Shown here: piece by piece, positions 37,366 to 50,150 of the stretch
Position numbering within the stretch: the first letter of the stretch is position 1
How the letters are laid out: each line of letters begins with the position of its first letter
Assembly: GCF_000346465.2 (NCBI RefSeq)
Contig: NC_034009.1
Location: 33,397,251-33,461,250 of the forward strand
Direction: 5' to 3'
Length of the DNA stretch: 64,000 nucleotides
Origin: Prunus persica
Lineage: Eukaryota > Streptophyta > Magnoliopsida > Rosales > Rosaceae
Notes under the pieces: generated by a model
What the model was told of the DNA's origin: nothing
The model's input: the letters and a program-made list of their open reading frames with translations, nothing else
The model's database searches: none
Made by a program: the position numbers and the translations under genes

Positions 37366-40300
37366 CATCCGACTTTTCATTTTGATTTTCCTCATCTAAC
37401 ATTTCCCTGGCTGCTTCCAATTTCCTTCGCTTCTTTCGGGGCAAATTTTTCTGCTCCACAAACTTACCATGTTACATGCTTAACTTGGATTAATTAAAAA
37501 ATAGAAGAAAAAAAAAATCCAGGATTATATCACCTCACGCTCCCGCTTCCTCTTTTCTTTCAGTTTCAAGTCTTCAGCTTGTTGGGCACTGATTACCTCA
37601 ATTCCAGAGTGCTTTTCACTTTCATTGGATGCCTGCCAGCAGGAGAAAAAAATGTTACAGCATCATACCTTTACTTTGTTAAGTAAACACATATTGGAGA
37701 AGGGCTTTGACATAAGATTATCTAGCAATATGAGTAGTTTCTTTTCTTTTTTTATTGATAAGAATAATAAATTTGAAGATTAATTTGGTCTTACTACAAT
37801 TTGAATGACCACTTTTATTTTGGCATTCAAAAGAGAAACAAAAAGTTTAGATATACCCTGTTAAGTTACAGAGTGGGCATAATAAAGTTCTTTATATCGC
37901 ATACAAATACAATAGGGCCTAGTGACAAATGAACAGGACAGGTGGTAACTGAAAATTGAATTATCAAATCAGAAAACACGGCAGGTAGATAACAGTACAA
38001 ATGGTTCCCAAGCGGTCATATCGGAAGCATTTGTAATGGTGTTTGCAAATGTGTCTTTCTTATATAACACAAATTTGTAGTCTATAAAACAATCCATGCA
38101 AATAACAGGCATCCATGAACCAAATCAACCACATTGTATATGACTGAACAAACGCATGTCAACATAAGACAAAAACAGTGCATCAATAAATCACCTTAGC
38201 TGCCTTCATTACAATCCTTTTTTCCTTTTCTGTTACAAACCAGGTTCTTTTGGGGCGCGAATAAATTTCATCTTTGTGTGCAATCATATTCTCTGCCTGC
38301 ATTAAAGGCCACAAACAATCATAGTAGCAATTATATACGTAGCATCAACCTCCAAACAATGTATTGGTAGCAACATCAAAGTTCCCAAAAGAAGGGCAAT
38401 GTAAAACCTTCTGATTGTTTATTACGCTCTAAAAAAATATGACAATTATATAGCAAGGGCGGAGTGGTGTTAAATACCTTGTTTGCTTCCATTTCAGCTT
38501 TTCTTAGTGCTTGCTCTTCCCTGCATATATTTGGCATCTAATTAGTTCTAGGGAAGACTAAATGGGTAAAAAACTAACGAAACAATAGAAACCTCTCTTC
38601 TTGAAAAATTGCGGCCACTTGATCTTCCATCTGCTCAATTATCTGAGACCACTTAGTAATTGATTGTTCTGCCACAATTCGACTCCTCAACTTTGAACCA
38701 GCTCTTTTTGCCTATCAAATTGAGTTCCACTGAGTTACAGAAAGGTTACAATAACAATTACATTAAATATGAAAATGTAAATTCCAGAAATCATGATCCT
38801 CCTTTAACAAGCAGCAGTAATTGGAAGACTTAGAAAACTTGAGGACGAAGGAAGAAACTCGTCCAAGAACACAATAAGGAAAAACATGACGCTCACAATG
38901 GCTTTTAAAAGTGATCGGTCATTGTCTGTCACGAAAGTAACAGCATATCCTTCTCTGCCAGCTCTTGCTGTACGACCCACGCGATGAACATAGCTGCACA
39001 AAGAAACAAAAGAGATTGAACTCACAAGGATGCACAAACAAGAATACATGCACAAACAATAAAATGGGACATGCAAGTCAGCAACAGGTGTATGGTAGGA
39101 CAGGTGAATGCATGAATACATGGCAACTGTTAAGAGTCTCAGTTATTACCTTGTAAGGTCACGAGGACATGCATAGTTTATAACTGTTTGAACACCAATT
39201 ATGTCAAGTCCCTATAAAATAAAAAACCGATTCATTAATTTCCATAAGGAAGCAAAACTTATGTATTTTACTTGAAAGTCAAGATGAAAGGGGAAGAAGA
39301 GACCACACTCCAACAAATTCACCTCTCTCCCACTCCCCACCAAATACACAGATACAAAAAACACAAATAATAAACATATGAAAGACAATAGAGGGATAAA
39401 TAGATGGGTGGTGGAGTATAATAATAATAATATATTATTATTATTATTAAGGGAATCAATTGCCTGAAAAACTAGGGAAGAAATCGTTACCAAGTTTGGC
39501 CACACAGGAATTACTGACTAAGAGACGCACACACCTGGAAATACTAATGTACAGGAAAAAAATTGAGAATTTGTTCTTACACGAGCAGCCACATCAGTTG
39601 CAATCAAATAATCAGCTCCCTGCTTCCTGAAAAGTTCCAATGCCTACATAAACAATAAAAGAAAAGAATTTGAAAGATTAATACAGAAAGAAAAAAAAAA
39701 GCTCATCTGGAAAGCAAACGTATATCCAACAGGTTTCGACAATTTTCTCTACATTATAATATTATATATCCGAGAATACTTCACTAACACGTTATACAAA
39801 TAACACAAATAACAAACTGTTCCCCTATGCACAAGTTACTCACATCTAGGCGCTGGACTTGAGTAAGGTTGCCATGAAGCTCAGCAGCTTTAAAGCCAGC
39901 TAACCCAAATAATATCTTCAACCTGTGTGCTGCCTGTTTTGTACCACTGCCAAAGAAAATACAAAATTAACAGAAGATATTAGGCGACAAGAGGAAGGGA
40001 GTTTAAAAGCAATTGCTTACTATGAAGTATGAAGACAATAGCGATTTACACATATAATACAAACCTGAATATGATCACTCTGGAAGTGAATGTCTTTGAA
40101 CACAATGCAAGTAGAACTGCCTCCTGATTTACTTCACGCATTCGTCGTATTCTAACCACCCTACATGACAGTCAAAATGATGCAGACAAAAATATGACAT
40201 AACTCATACACAAACATGTTTTTCAACATACATGTACTCATGACTGAATTATAGGGTCAAATGTGCAACAGTTAAAAAAAATATTGATTGGAGCAAATTG

Positions 40301-42475
40301 GAATATTGAGTATAAATGAATTACTCCTCAGTTAGTGTCACTGGACGTTTCGCAGAAGGGTCAGCTGAGAGGCGTACTGGTTTGGTCAGAGAAAGTTTGA
40401 CAAGTTCATCAACTTCTTCAGTCATCGTAGCTGAAAATAGCATGGTTTGTCTCCTTTTGGGGCATACACGAATCTGCATATACACTAATGATTAGAAATT
40501 GTTTAATAATTTAAAAAAATTGTAAGACAAAACAGCACATTCTGCTTTTTAAGAAAGGGGAAAGGGGATACCAGCTCACGAATCTCAGCACTAAATCCAA
40601 CCTCCAAAAGGCGATCTGCCTCATCAAGAATTAGAACAGCGAGATCTTCCAAATCCACAGACATAGAATTACGTAAATGATCTATAATGCGTCCAGGAGT
40701 AGCCACAACGATATCTGGCATTGATCTCAAGGCCGCCTCTTGTGCCTGATAAAACATGGAATTACTTCGATATTTTTGTGAAAGGAAAAAAAAAACAGAT
40801 GAGCTAAAGAGCAATTAAAAAAACATTTCGTGGGCAAGCATTATGTAATGATCCCCATGGGCAGATGCACTTCATGTGGATCATCATTTCATTCACTTTC
40901 ACATAATATGTTAACTTTTTCCATTCAGAGGTACGATGTAGTTTTTGTGCTTGCTACAAGGTCCTCATATTTGAGTACAAATATTTGACCTAATTCAGTT
41001 GATGCAAGCAATCCAACCTCAAACCAGGAATCTGACGATTAAGCATTAAGAAATGAATGCAAATCAAACCTTTAATGATAACCCTCCAACAACCAGGCAA
41101 CATCTGATATCGGTAAACTGGGCAAGTTTCTCAATCATACTATGAACCCTGAAACCATGACCAGAAATTAGATCGAAACTAACAAGGCAAGACCAAAGGA
41201 GAAAAATTATATGATGTTTTACAAAGGGAACTCCTCAAAAAGCAAGCAATCTTGTCAGAACAACCAATATAAGACAAAATACGATATTATAGTAAGTATT
41301 AGATTGACTAGCTCATACTTAAGTTTCAACCAATTTGTCAACCAATTCCATTTACAATGTAATCCACTCTAAATAGGAGAAAAGGTGGATAAATATGTAT
41401 AACGTTTTAATACAATAACCAAGGACAGAAATAACACATACTGAACTGCCAGTTCTCTGGCTGGGGTCAGAACAAGGACTCTTATAGCTGGTACCCGCTT
41501 CGGGCGAAACAATAGTCTCTCCAGAGTAGGTAAGGCAAAGGCAGCGGTCTGTGAAAATATTCCAGGAACAAAAGCGTTAACAGATTGAGATGAAATAGGA
41601 AGATCAGTCATTGCATGAACTAAGACAATTTTGTCACAACTACCGCGACTAACACAATCCCTAACCCTAACTGTAATGGTTACTTTACTGAAAGGAGAAC
41701 TGGTTTACCTTCCCAGAACCAGTAATTGCACTCCCACATATATCACGCCCGGTCAGAGCTAATGGTATGCACGCTGCCTACATACAAAACCCAATAATTC
41801 AGTAAACTCAGACGATGTGTATGAAATTACGAAAGTAACAAGTAATGAATTGTTAGCGGAATAGGATTGGAGACCTGAATTGGAGTCGGCTTGGTATAGC
41901 CCAACTTCTCACACGCCCGAAGCAAAGGACGTGACAAATTGAGCTCCATAAACGAATTTGCATTAAACGACGCTCCGTCTGAGGGAGAGAAAAATGACTT
42001 ACTGTCACTGACATTAGTGGCATCATCGCCTTCATCATCTTCTGGCTTATAATCTTCCTAAATAACCAACACCAAACAAGATTCATTTCAAAAACTTTAT
42101 ATAATTGAATTTATTGAAAGAGTTTCAGTAATCAAAAGAAATAGAAGTGTTAGTTGGTACCTGTTTGTCGGACTCGGATCCGGAGCTAGTACCATCGTCG
42201 GAAATGGGGTCTGAGATTGGGACGGATCGTTGTTGCAGGGCTTTGGAGATCTTGAAATCGACGGAGGTGGTGCTTCGACGAGCATGTTCTTCGGCGACTG
42301 TTTCGGAGTACGCAGCAAAGTCCCATGGGGATTGAGAATGGCGAGGTCGCGAGGGTTTTACACCTTCTTGTTGTTCATCTTCTTCTTCCTCCTGTTGTTC
42401 TTCTTGCTGTTCTTCTTCTTCGGCATCGGAATATTCTTCGTCGCTTGGGGGCTCGAATACGAAACTCGGAGCCAT
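36284..42475 (-). CDS. RH28: DEAD-box RNA helicase, RH28/DRS1 type (18 exons)
   Basis: Exons on the minus strand: 42475-42161, 42057-41875, 41777-41709, 41548-41442, 41148-41070, 40745-40572, 40473-40325, 40160-40065, 39946-39844, 39643-39581, 39211-39150, 38993-38897, 38711-38593, 38520-38478, 38296-38195, 37632-37534, 37450-37367, 36577-36284. They sum to 745 residues. Acidic N-terminus ([18 protein letters not shown]), Q-motif PTPIQ (ending 166), motif I TGSGKT (about 185-190), PTREL-equivalent PAREL, DEAD (292-295), SAT (323-325), [13 protein letters not shown] (470-477), then a basic coiled tail with [17 protein letters not shown] and lysine-rich end. All ATPase motifs are intact. Family: nucleolar helicases (yeast Drs1, human DDX27) for 60S ribosome assembly; from memory At4g16630. 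Exon 17 start could be 37453 if the upstream AG is used. It is convergent with the TFIIS-N gene. Confidence 0.93.
37291..37360. repeat. Compound (TG)15(AG)20 microsatellite at a splice donor
   Basis: Thirty bases of TG followed by forty of AG. On the RH28 coding strand it reads (CT)20(CA)15, beginning six bases after the exon 17 donor (GTATGT). Confidence 0.96.
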
Positions 42476-42605
42476 TGCAATGGAGAACTAATGCGGGGTC
42501 AGGGATGAGTTGAGGTTTAGGGTTTATGGATATTGGCTTAGGGTTTTAGAGAAGGCGGGCAATACAATCCAAACGACGACGTGGTGAACTGGAAGCAAGA
42601 ATTTT

Positions 42606-42725
42606 TGTAGTAGGTGTGGCTATATCTCTTAATCGTTGGATCAAATTTGTTAATCTAATCTAGCGATTAAGAAATATGACCTCATCTAAAGGCCATATAA
42701 GGCTCTCGCTATAGAATGACTCGGA
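42606..42725. mobile_element. Small MITE copy upstream of RH28
   Basis: An inverted-repeat element of about 120 bases whose right end reads, reversed, GAGTCATTCTATAGCGAG, like the left end of the MITE at 33996. The centre holds CTTAATCG and CGATTAAG. It sits about 130 bases upstream of the RH28 start codon, so within its promoter. Confidence 0.5.
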
Positions 42726-43161
42726 GTGGAAGGTGCTTGCTTTTTAGCTTTGTTAATGGCTCATACCATCACTGTGAGTCGAGCCTATTAGAAAACGCCA
42801 CGTGACCATAGTTGGGCTAGGTTACCTTTAATACCGACCCGATCAAACTTGGTACCCTCGGGGGTCGATAAAAGGCCTCCATGCCAAGATCTAACGGGAC
42901 AAAGGTGTATTTGAACACCGGCCCTACCACTGTGGTGCTAAGTTCGACCAGAGGCGCATCAATGACCAACATGCATGATCAGACCCTTGTCAAGTCAAAC
43001 ACTCCACCCATTTGATAAATAGCCTGGCAAGTGAGATAGATCAGTTAATGTACATCTCATCCAAGACCAGGTGTTGCCTTACCTTTTGAACCCCAAGCGA
43101 ACAGGTTGGTGATGGAAATGGATCATTTAATGTACCTTCCATCCAAAGCCACATGTCACTC
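42726..43161. other. Probable retroelement-derived spacer
   Basis: More GC-rich than its surroundings, with an internal diverged direct repeat (around 43035-43078 and 43120-43160). Together with 44491-44700 it looks like an old LTR-type sequence split by the inverted-repeat element at 43162, but no ends were found. Confidence 0.3.
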
Positions 43162-43543
43162 CGTTCGTTTGGTACACAGGACTGTCTTGGCATGGACTAT
43201 GCTTAGGGACTGGCTTGGCTTGGCTTGGCTTGGTCTAAGTTGGATAACACTTATCCTGCGTTTGGTGTATGCTTGGACTAGGACTATAATTTTTTTATTT
43301 TTTCAAAAATATCTATATATATATGTATATATGTATTTTATAATATATATAATATATATGTATATACATGTATATAAGTATATTATAATAATATTATATA
43401 TTTTAAATAATATAAACGTACATACATATATATAAGTGTATATAGGTGTATATATGCATATTATAATATACATGGGTATAATACATATACATATATTTAT
43501 ATATATGTATGTATATTATAATATATAATATATATGGGTATGT

Positions 43544-43574
<31 letters not shown>

Positions 43575-44490
43575 TACATATATATATATACGTGTATATA
43601 TGTATATTATATATGTATGTATATATATGTATATTATATATACATATGTATATACATGTATTTTATAATATATATTATATATATACGTATATACATGTAT
43701 ATAATATATGTGTATATAGGTGTATCTATATATTATAATATATACATGGGTATAATACATATACATATACATATGTATATTATAATAGATAATATATATG
43801 GGTATGTTATAATAATAATAATATACATGTATATACGTGTATATATGTATATTATAATATATATATACATATAGTATAAATATATAATGTATATGTCTAT
43901 ATACGTGTGTATATGTATATTATAATACATACATGGGTATAATATATACACATATATGTATATATATTATATATGTATATATGTGTTTATATATATACAT
44001 GTATATACGTGTATATATGTACATTAATATATAATATAATATATATTACATATATACATGTATACATGTATGCTATTATTATAATATTAATATGTATGTG
44101 TATATGAGTATATTATAATAATAATATATACACATATCTATATGTATTTATACTATATTATATATGTATATATGTGTATATATATATATATACTTGTATA
44201 TGTGTATATACATGTATATATGTACATTATAGTATATGTGTATGTAATAATAATAATAATAATAATATATGTTATTAGTATTACAATATAATATATGCAT
44301 CTCATACATTGGTAAACATAGGACTAGCTAATCCTCCCTTTCTACATGGGATTAGTAGTCCCCTCCTAAGGAGGTGTTTTTGGTGGGCCCGGTATTAACA
44401 ATCCCATCTAAGACTAGAATTAAATGAAACAAACATGGTACTAAATTTAGTCCAAGCCAGTCCAAGCCAAGCCTGTGTACCAAACGACCC
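43162..44490. mobile_element. PIF/Harbinger-like element filled with TA-rich simple repeat
   Basis: Terminal inverted repeats share TCGTTTGGTACACAGG (43165-43180 and reversed at 44472-44487), followed on both sides by TTGGCTTGG-type subterminal repeats. The ends resemble those of the element at 23720 (CGTTTGGTAC). The interior from 43311 to about 44300 is almost pure TATA/TGTA/TACA simple sequence. No target duplication could be fixed. Confidence 0.6.
43311..44300. repeat. Kilobase TA-rich simple-sequence block
   Basis: Long runs of TATATG, TATACA and TATATA with interspersed AATAAT runs, containing many self-complementary TATACATGTATA words. Open frames here are artefacts of composition. 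Confidence 0.93.
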
Positions 44491-46869
44491 CTATTTCTTT
44501 TCTCTCCACCTTACTACCACTTCCGACTTAACCATCGGAGGGAGTTTATCTGGGACCAACCCTAGTTCGCTCATATTCTAATAGCTGTTCAAAGTCTGCA
44601 AGCCTTCTACGAAGAGCATCCCAACCCAGAAGATCTGGTACAGGCCTTAACCTTAATTCACGCTCATACTATACATTATACAAGAAGGATACGCTGTTTA
44701 CAAGCTTTTTGGGCCAAGCAAGAAGTTGTTTATATCATGGCCAATGGCCTCTCAATTGCAATGTCATTTAGGCAGTGATTCTTTTCTTTTTTTCCCGGTT
44801 TGAAAAATGATTAATTCATCAAGCTGCATTTTATCTTAAATGTAAGGAAATTTTGACCAAACAGTTTTATTACGAACCAAAATGTTTACTTACAAATCCT
44901 CATAAAATGTTTATGAAATTGAAAATTTTGTTGTAAAAACCCGGCGTGGCGTGGCGTCGAATTCGATGGTATGTATGTGGTACAAAGAAGACTTTGGTTG
45001 CATTATATATGTACAAGTAGAAACTGTCCTCGCCGCTTCCTATTCGACCAAATCAACTTGAGGTCAAGTATTCCGAAAGAAAAAGACGGGATAACTTCCA
45101 ACTCCGACGTGTGACCTTCCCCGAAAAATCTTAATTTTAATTTCAAGTGAAAGCTATAGTGTTTCTCACCCAACTGAATGTGCCCAAATATAATTTGCAT
45201 CGGTAAACTCTAGGATTGAAGTGATAGCGTCAATTAAACGATCAATTGTATGATTTGCGCTTCTTTCAAAATACACCGTGTGCAAGGATGAACCCTAGTT
45301 GAAAATACTCCCATCGTTTATACTGATGATCAGCAGTTTAACCCTCTATCAATAACAAAACTGACGATTAATCCTGCATAATTCACCTCATCAAAACAAA
45401 ATTCAAGCACATTCTAAAATGACATTGCAATTACTAACGAGTCTTTGGCAAACAAGCAAACTAACCAAACATGCTCGCGGCCTGCCAATTAGCTACTAAC
45501 AGAAATTCCTGGTAACCCTTCCCCGACTGCTATAAACTCCAAGACATGCCTTTTAGTTAACTTCGTGATTCAAATAAGTCAAGTGGATGCTCAAATTGGA
45601 AGGTTCACCTTAAGGGACAACCTCTTCCACCAATTTGTCAGTCTAGCTGGACTGACTTGAGGCATTCTCATATCAGACATCAATTGTTGCAGTATCTCAT
45701 CCCTTTCCATTTTGGCTCGATATCATTTGAGTCAGACGATTCAAAATTCTAAAGATATAGTCGATTGTTCTTCAGCTTGTATAATATTTTCCTATTGGCG
45801 TTTATGATGACCAAATGCACAGAGAATAAAGACTTATTACATGAAGCTTATGCTTACCAAATAAAGAAACAGCACTTTTAAATCCATGAATATCCAGCCT
45901 TGCTTTATTTGAAAACAAATGGTAAAGATGATGCCATTTGATTCTGAACAGAAATGCGGAAGAAGTTTACTGGTAACACTCTAATTCAAATTTCAATTTC
46001 AGGGAGAGATGGGAGACAACCCTTAATCACTACATTAGATACATGGAAAATGCCTAGATAGTTAAGTGCATAGCAGAGCAAAGCACACAACCAAAACATA
46101 ATAAAGCAGATCATATCAATTGGATTTTGCCAATTCATAATCAAACTCCTAAGCACAACTCAGCAAAGCATTTCTTTACCTGACAGCCCTTGCTTGCATC
46201 CATCTATATTAAAAGGGTACCATTATCACATTTTTTAAAAGAGGGGGTAGAGGGAGCCACAAGTTCCCGCCACATAGAACTCTCATGACAAAGGGGGGCG
46301 ATACATATCGAAGTCAAACACAAATTTACAAATCAAATTCATTTCATCCATTTTCAAGACTCTAGACCATACACTTCCAGAGCAAACAACACACAATCCA
46401 GGTAATAATATGACAAGGGCATACACTTCCACGAGATGCATTACAACTGTGGAAAGCACAGAATCAGAAAATTGCAGCTTGCAGTGTCTCTGAATATAAA
46501 AAACAAAAACAAAAACAACGGGTTTAAACAAGACGATTTTGGGAAAACAGTAAGTCAGAACTTAATACTCTTTCAAGCACAAAATAAGAACTTAAAGAGA
46601 AAGAAACAGTCCTTGTATATTGTAGCATATATGATAAGACGTAGAAAATTAAACATGAGCAAATACCACCAGCAAATTGAGTTAAATTATTATTTACATC
46701 CAGAAGAAAATGGAAAAAAATGAAAACAGATCTCAATTTCTTCTTAGAATCGTCTACTAAACTAATAAACAAACAAAAGCAAGTAAATAAATTACAAATA
46801 CAAAAAGAAAAAGGAAAAATGAGAAGGGGAAGAGGGTTGTAATAGGAGAAACAGTGATACCGATTCGAA
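44491..46869. other. Spacer and CIP8 3' region
   Basis: No supported gene. The first 250 bases may be retroelement-derived (see 42726). The last several hundred bases probably contain the CIP8 3' UTR. Open frames are short and unremarkable. Confidence 0.35.
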
Positions 46870-47961
46870 TCAATGGGAGACCGAATTATCTCCACCAGAA
46901 CCGGAAGCTCCGTCTGCACTGATAGTCACAGTTCGCTTCTGCCTCTGCTCCTCATATTCAGGGTCATCGGTGGGCAGCTCGAACCGGCAAACCGGGCAAG
47001 AATTCCTGGAACTCAGCCAAGGCACAATGCAATCACCGTGGTACCCATGCCCACATGGCAGCTTCTTCGACACTTCACCAACATTCACCATATCCTTGCA
47101 TATGGCGCACACTAAGGCCTCATCCTCCGACGCAATTTTGACCGTCGGTAACTCAGATACGGCGTTTTTGGACGCCGGTGGAGCCCCTCTCCTTCCAGCG
47201 TTATCACTTTCAGCCAAGGTCTGCAACAAAGCCTCATAGCCAGCTGCGTCCACGTAATCCTCGGGATTGCCGATATATCGGTCCGATTCGGGTACCTCAA
47301 GCCGGAACTCGATCGAGTTGTCCTCCAGTCCCATCAAGATCTCAGCCCAGTCCAGAATCCGGTTCCTGCCGGTCCTTGCTCGGGTCGCAATGTCTCGGAT
47401 GCGGAGACGAAGCACATCGCGACGACGTCGTCTCACGTCTTGTTCATCGGTCTCTTGCTGATCCTCCTGGTTCTCTTCATCCTCGTTATCCGATCTATCT
47501 TCTTCGTCTTCTACTTCCTCCCCGGCTTCTTCATTTTCCTCACCTCCTTGGTTGTGAAACTCAACACTGTGCGCATCGTCTTCGTCCTCGTCGTTGTCCC
47601 ACCCGTCCATCTCAATCCTGAAGAAATCATCCTCGGGCAAAGGATTTTGTGGCAGCGGTGGTGGAGCGTCCTCTTCACGCGCCGCTTGAGCGATTAAACG
47701 GAGCACCTGGAGGAAGGGAGAGCCGAAAGTCGGGTCGTCAACCTGATCCGTCGATTCAGATGGAGGATCCGACTGTGCATACGACACAGCCGGTATCGAC
47801 TCGACGAACCCGTTCTTGCACTCGTGGCAGATGATGTCCGGCAGATTGGCGAGGGTTTCGATGGAAACGCGTTTGTTGCAGTGGTAGCACCAGTACTGCA
47901 GCGTCTCCGTCTCCGCCTCCGGCACAGATCGTGGTGGCGACTGAGATGGAGTTTCAGCCAT
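46870..47961 (-). CDS. CIP8: RING-H2 E3 ubiquitin ligase, CIP8-type
   Basis: Intronless, 363 residues. N-terminal zinc ribbon C25-x2-C28-x16-C45-x2-C48 (WCYHCNKRV, ICHECKNGFVE). A long acidic middle (EEAGEEVEDEEDRSDNEDEE) precedes the conserved RTGRNRILDWAEILMGLEDNSIEFR block. The RING-H2 at 285-325 has spacing C-x2-C-x14-C-x1-H-x2-H-x2-C-x10-C-x2-C (CAICKD, LPCGHGYHGDC, CPVCRFELP), with all eight ligands intact. It matches Arabidopsis COP1-interacting protein 8 closely from memory, including the DDFFRIE and AGYEALLQTLAE segments; CIP8 binds COP1 and ubiquitinates with UBC8, linked to HY5 turnover and light signalling. The frame stays open upstream to 48216, but the start at 47961 fits the family N-terminus. 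Confidence 0.9.
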   Translation of the reverse strand: MAETPSQSPPRSVPEAETETLQYWCYHCNKRVSIETLANLPDIICHECKNGFVESIPAVSYAQSDPPSESTDQVDDPTFGSPFLQVLRLIAQAAREEDAPPPLPQNPLPEDDFFRIEMDGWDNDEDEDDAHSVEFHNQGGEENEEAGEEVEDEEDRSDNEDEENQEDQQETDEQDVRRRRRDVLRLRIRDIATRARTGRNRILDWAEILMGLEDNSIEFRLEVPESDRYIGNPEDYVDAAGYEALLQTLAESDNAGRRGAPPASKNAVSELPTVKIASEDEALVCAICKDMVNVGEVSKKLPCGHGYHGDCIVPWLSSRNSCPVCRFELPTDDPEYEEQRQKRTVTISADGASGSGGDNSVSH

Positions 47962-49270
47962 TGCGTGTCGGTTTTGAAGATGTCCGATACGGCCAAGAAA
48001 GACCTTGTACGACAAACGAAAGAAGAAGGAGCGGAGAAAGTGGGGGCTGCAGATTAGATTCTTGAGGACCTGTACGCCGAGAGTGTCAATTGTGTACGGG
48101 AAACGCTTTGGTGTTGCTGGGTGGTTGCTTGCCTTGCGTTTTGAGCCGTTGGATGGAGTGTAATTTGATGATGTAAATTGGACAACAATGTTCGACCGAA
48201 ACAAATTTTTGGACAAAACAATTAGCGGTCCATATGGGCGTGGAAGGTGGCTGGTACCGTAAATGCAATAACTAATAAGAGAGAAATGGAATTTGACCCC
48301 AAAACAAAAAAAAATAAATAGAGAAAGGGTTTTTCAATAAGATGAGTGAGTGTAACAAAGTAAACAAACCAACAAACCCTAAAATGTTCATTCTTTAATA
48401 TATAAAAAACCTAATTATATCACCCCTAGCTCAGTATAAAGAATACGCAAAATATATGATTTTAGCAATAAAAAATGTATGTTCTATATAAAATTTAAAA
48501 TAACAACAAACCATTGAAAATTAATTAAAGTGAATTCAGTACCAAATTAACAATTTTTAGTGGGAAAAAATATCGCAATACGCACGGTAGGGAAAGCGCC
48601 TTTGACCACATTTGAACTCTTTTTTCTTTTTCTTTTTTCTTTTTTTTTTGGTTTGTTTTTGTACAAAGGTAGAGTTAGGACCCCGTTTAGGATTGTGTTT
48701 TTTTTTTTCCCAAAACATGCTTCACTTTAAAGTTAAGCAATCTAAAGTATTTGGTAAAAATAAAATATCTCGTTTATTTTAAAAGTAGTAGCCTTTTGAC
48801 AGTATCTTTTAAAAGCAAGCTCTCTGTTGCTTTTCGAAGTTATTTTTAAAAGAAGCATAGAAGAGTGTTTAATGAATTTTTTAATTCCCAAAATAACATC
48901 ATTAATTTTTTAAAATGACACCACTTTCACCTCCACATCCAACTCAACCAACACCACCACAACTGCCACTGACACTACCACAAAATCCTCATCTGCCACC
49001 ACCACCATCACAACCACTTCCTCTTCAACCTCCACCGTCATCTCCACCACCACCACTACCACCACATGATTAGTGCATAACACTTCAACATGATGTCTAT
49101 TTTAATTATTATTCACAATTACAATAGATTTATATTAAAATTTACCAAACAATTTTGAGAGTGTTTTTTGTACTAACAACACTTTAAAAATATTGTTTAC
49201 CAAACATAGAGCTACTTTACTTTACAGTTAATTATTTTTAAGCATATCATAAGCAACTTTTTTTTTAAGG
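47962..49270. other. CIP8 upstream region and spacer
   Basis: CIP8 5' leader and promoter up to about 48350, then AT-rich DNA. A Pro/Thr-codon-rich ACCACC stretch at 48920-49070 is low-complexity. No gene supported. Confidence 0.4.
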
Positions 49271-49366
49271 GTAATGATTTCCCCACTCCAATTTTATCTA
49301 CTTACACTCATTTTTTAGTTATAAAATAGAGTGTAAGTGGATAAAATTAGAATGGAGAAATCACCA
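49271..49366. mobile_element. Hairpin MITE of about 96 bases
   Basis: Two arms of about 44 bases, nearly complementary, with a loop of only a few bases. Left arm: ATTTCCCCACTCCAATTTTA then CTACTTACACTC. The right arm, reversed, reads ATTTCTCCATTCTAATTTTA then CCACTTACACTC. Such a foldback is typical of a very small MITE and would give a long RNA hairpin if transcribed. Confidence 0.75.
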
Positions 49367-49558
49367 CTCTTTTTTAAAAGTGACAACAATCACAAATTGA
49401 CCCTACATTAACACTCACCTTCCCTGGGCTATATAGCCAAGCCCAACCTTGGAAACAAATTTTTTTACAACATATAATAATTTTAATTTTTTTACATTTT
49501 AGTCCAACCCAATGAGATTTGGCATATAATTTCTTCAATTTTTATTGTGAGCTAGTGC

Positions 49559-50150
49559 TAGGGATGATTTTCGGACAGATTGGATGGGAATTAGGGGATT
49601 CTAATTCCATTCCAAAAAAAATCTTAATGAAAATTATATTCCAATTCTGTTCCAAAATACTTCGGAGTTTCAATACCCATTCCAATTCGAAAAGCTCTGA
49701 ATTTTTGGAATATTTCGGAACTTACATATTTCATGTTTTTTTAAAAAAAAATTTCAGAAACTAGTTCAAAATTTTAAACATGCTCAACCATTTGAAGGAT
49801 TTAAATTAACTCAAAGTTGAAAACTCATACCATAAGCTTGGAAAACTATTATATGCTAGTACTTAGAAATTGTTATACTTTATAAAATAACTTGTCTCTG
49901 TTTATTTGGTCATCAAATTATATTTAGTTCAACATAAAATTAGTAATTGTGTGTAGTACAAGCTTGAAACCCCAATATATTTCGGAATTCAAAATTTGTT
50001 GGAATCTCTAGATTCAATCCAATAATTTTTATCGGAATTTTCGGGTTTCGAAACTTTCAGATGTCATAATTGATTTGGACTTGTCAAAATCAAAAATTTT
50101 CAAAATAAAATCGGTTGGAATCGAATTTTCCATTCCAACTTGCACCCGTA
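49559..50150. mobile_element. Non-autonomous hAT element with 8-bp TSD
   Basis: Flanked by exact 8-bp repeats GCTAGTGC at 49551-49558 and 50151-50158. Left tip TAGGGATG, right tip reversed TACGGGTG. 592 bp, with repeated TTCCATTCCAA and TTCGGAA-type subterminal motifs. No coding capacity. Confidence 0.83.

Noticed and set aside
43497..43951. Several Tyr/Ile-rich open frames on both strands
   Set aside because: Pure product of the TATA/TGTA simple repeat.
47962..48216. In-frame N-terminal extension of CIP8 by 85 codons
   Set aside because: The family protein begins at the ATG at 47961, and the extension has no resemblance to CIP8 relatives.
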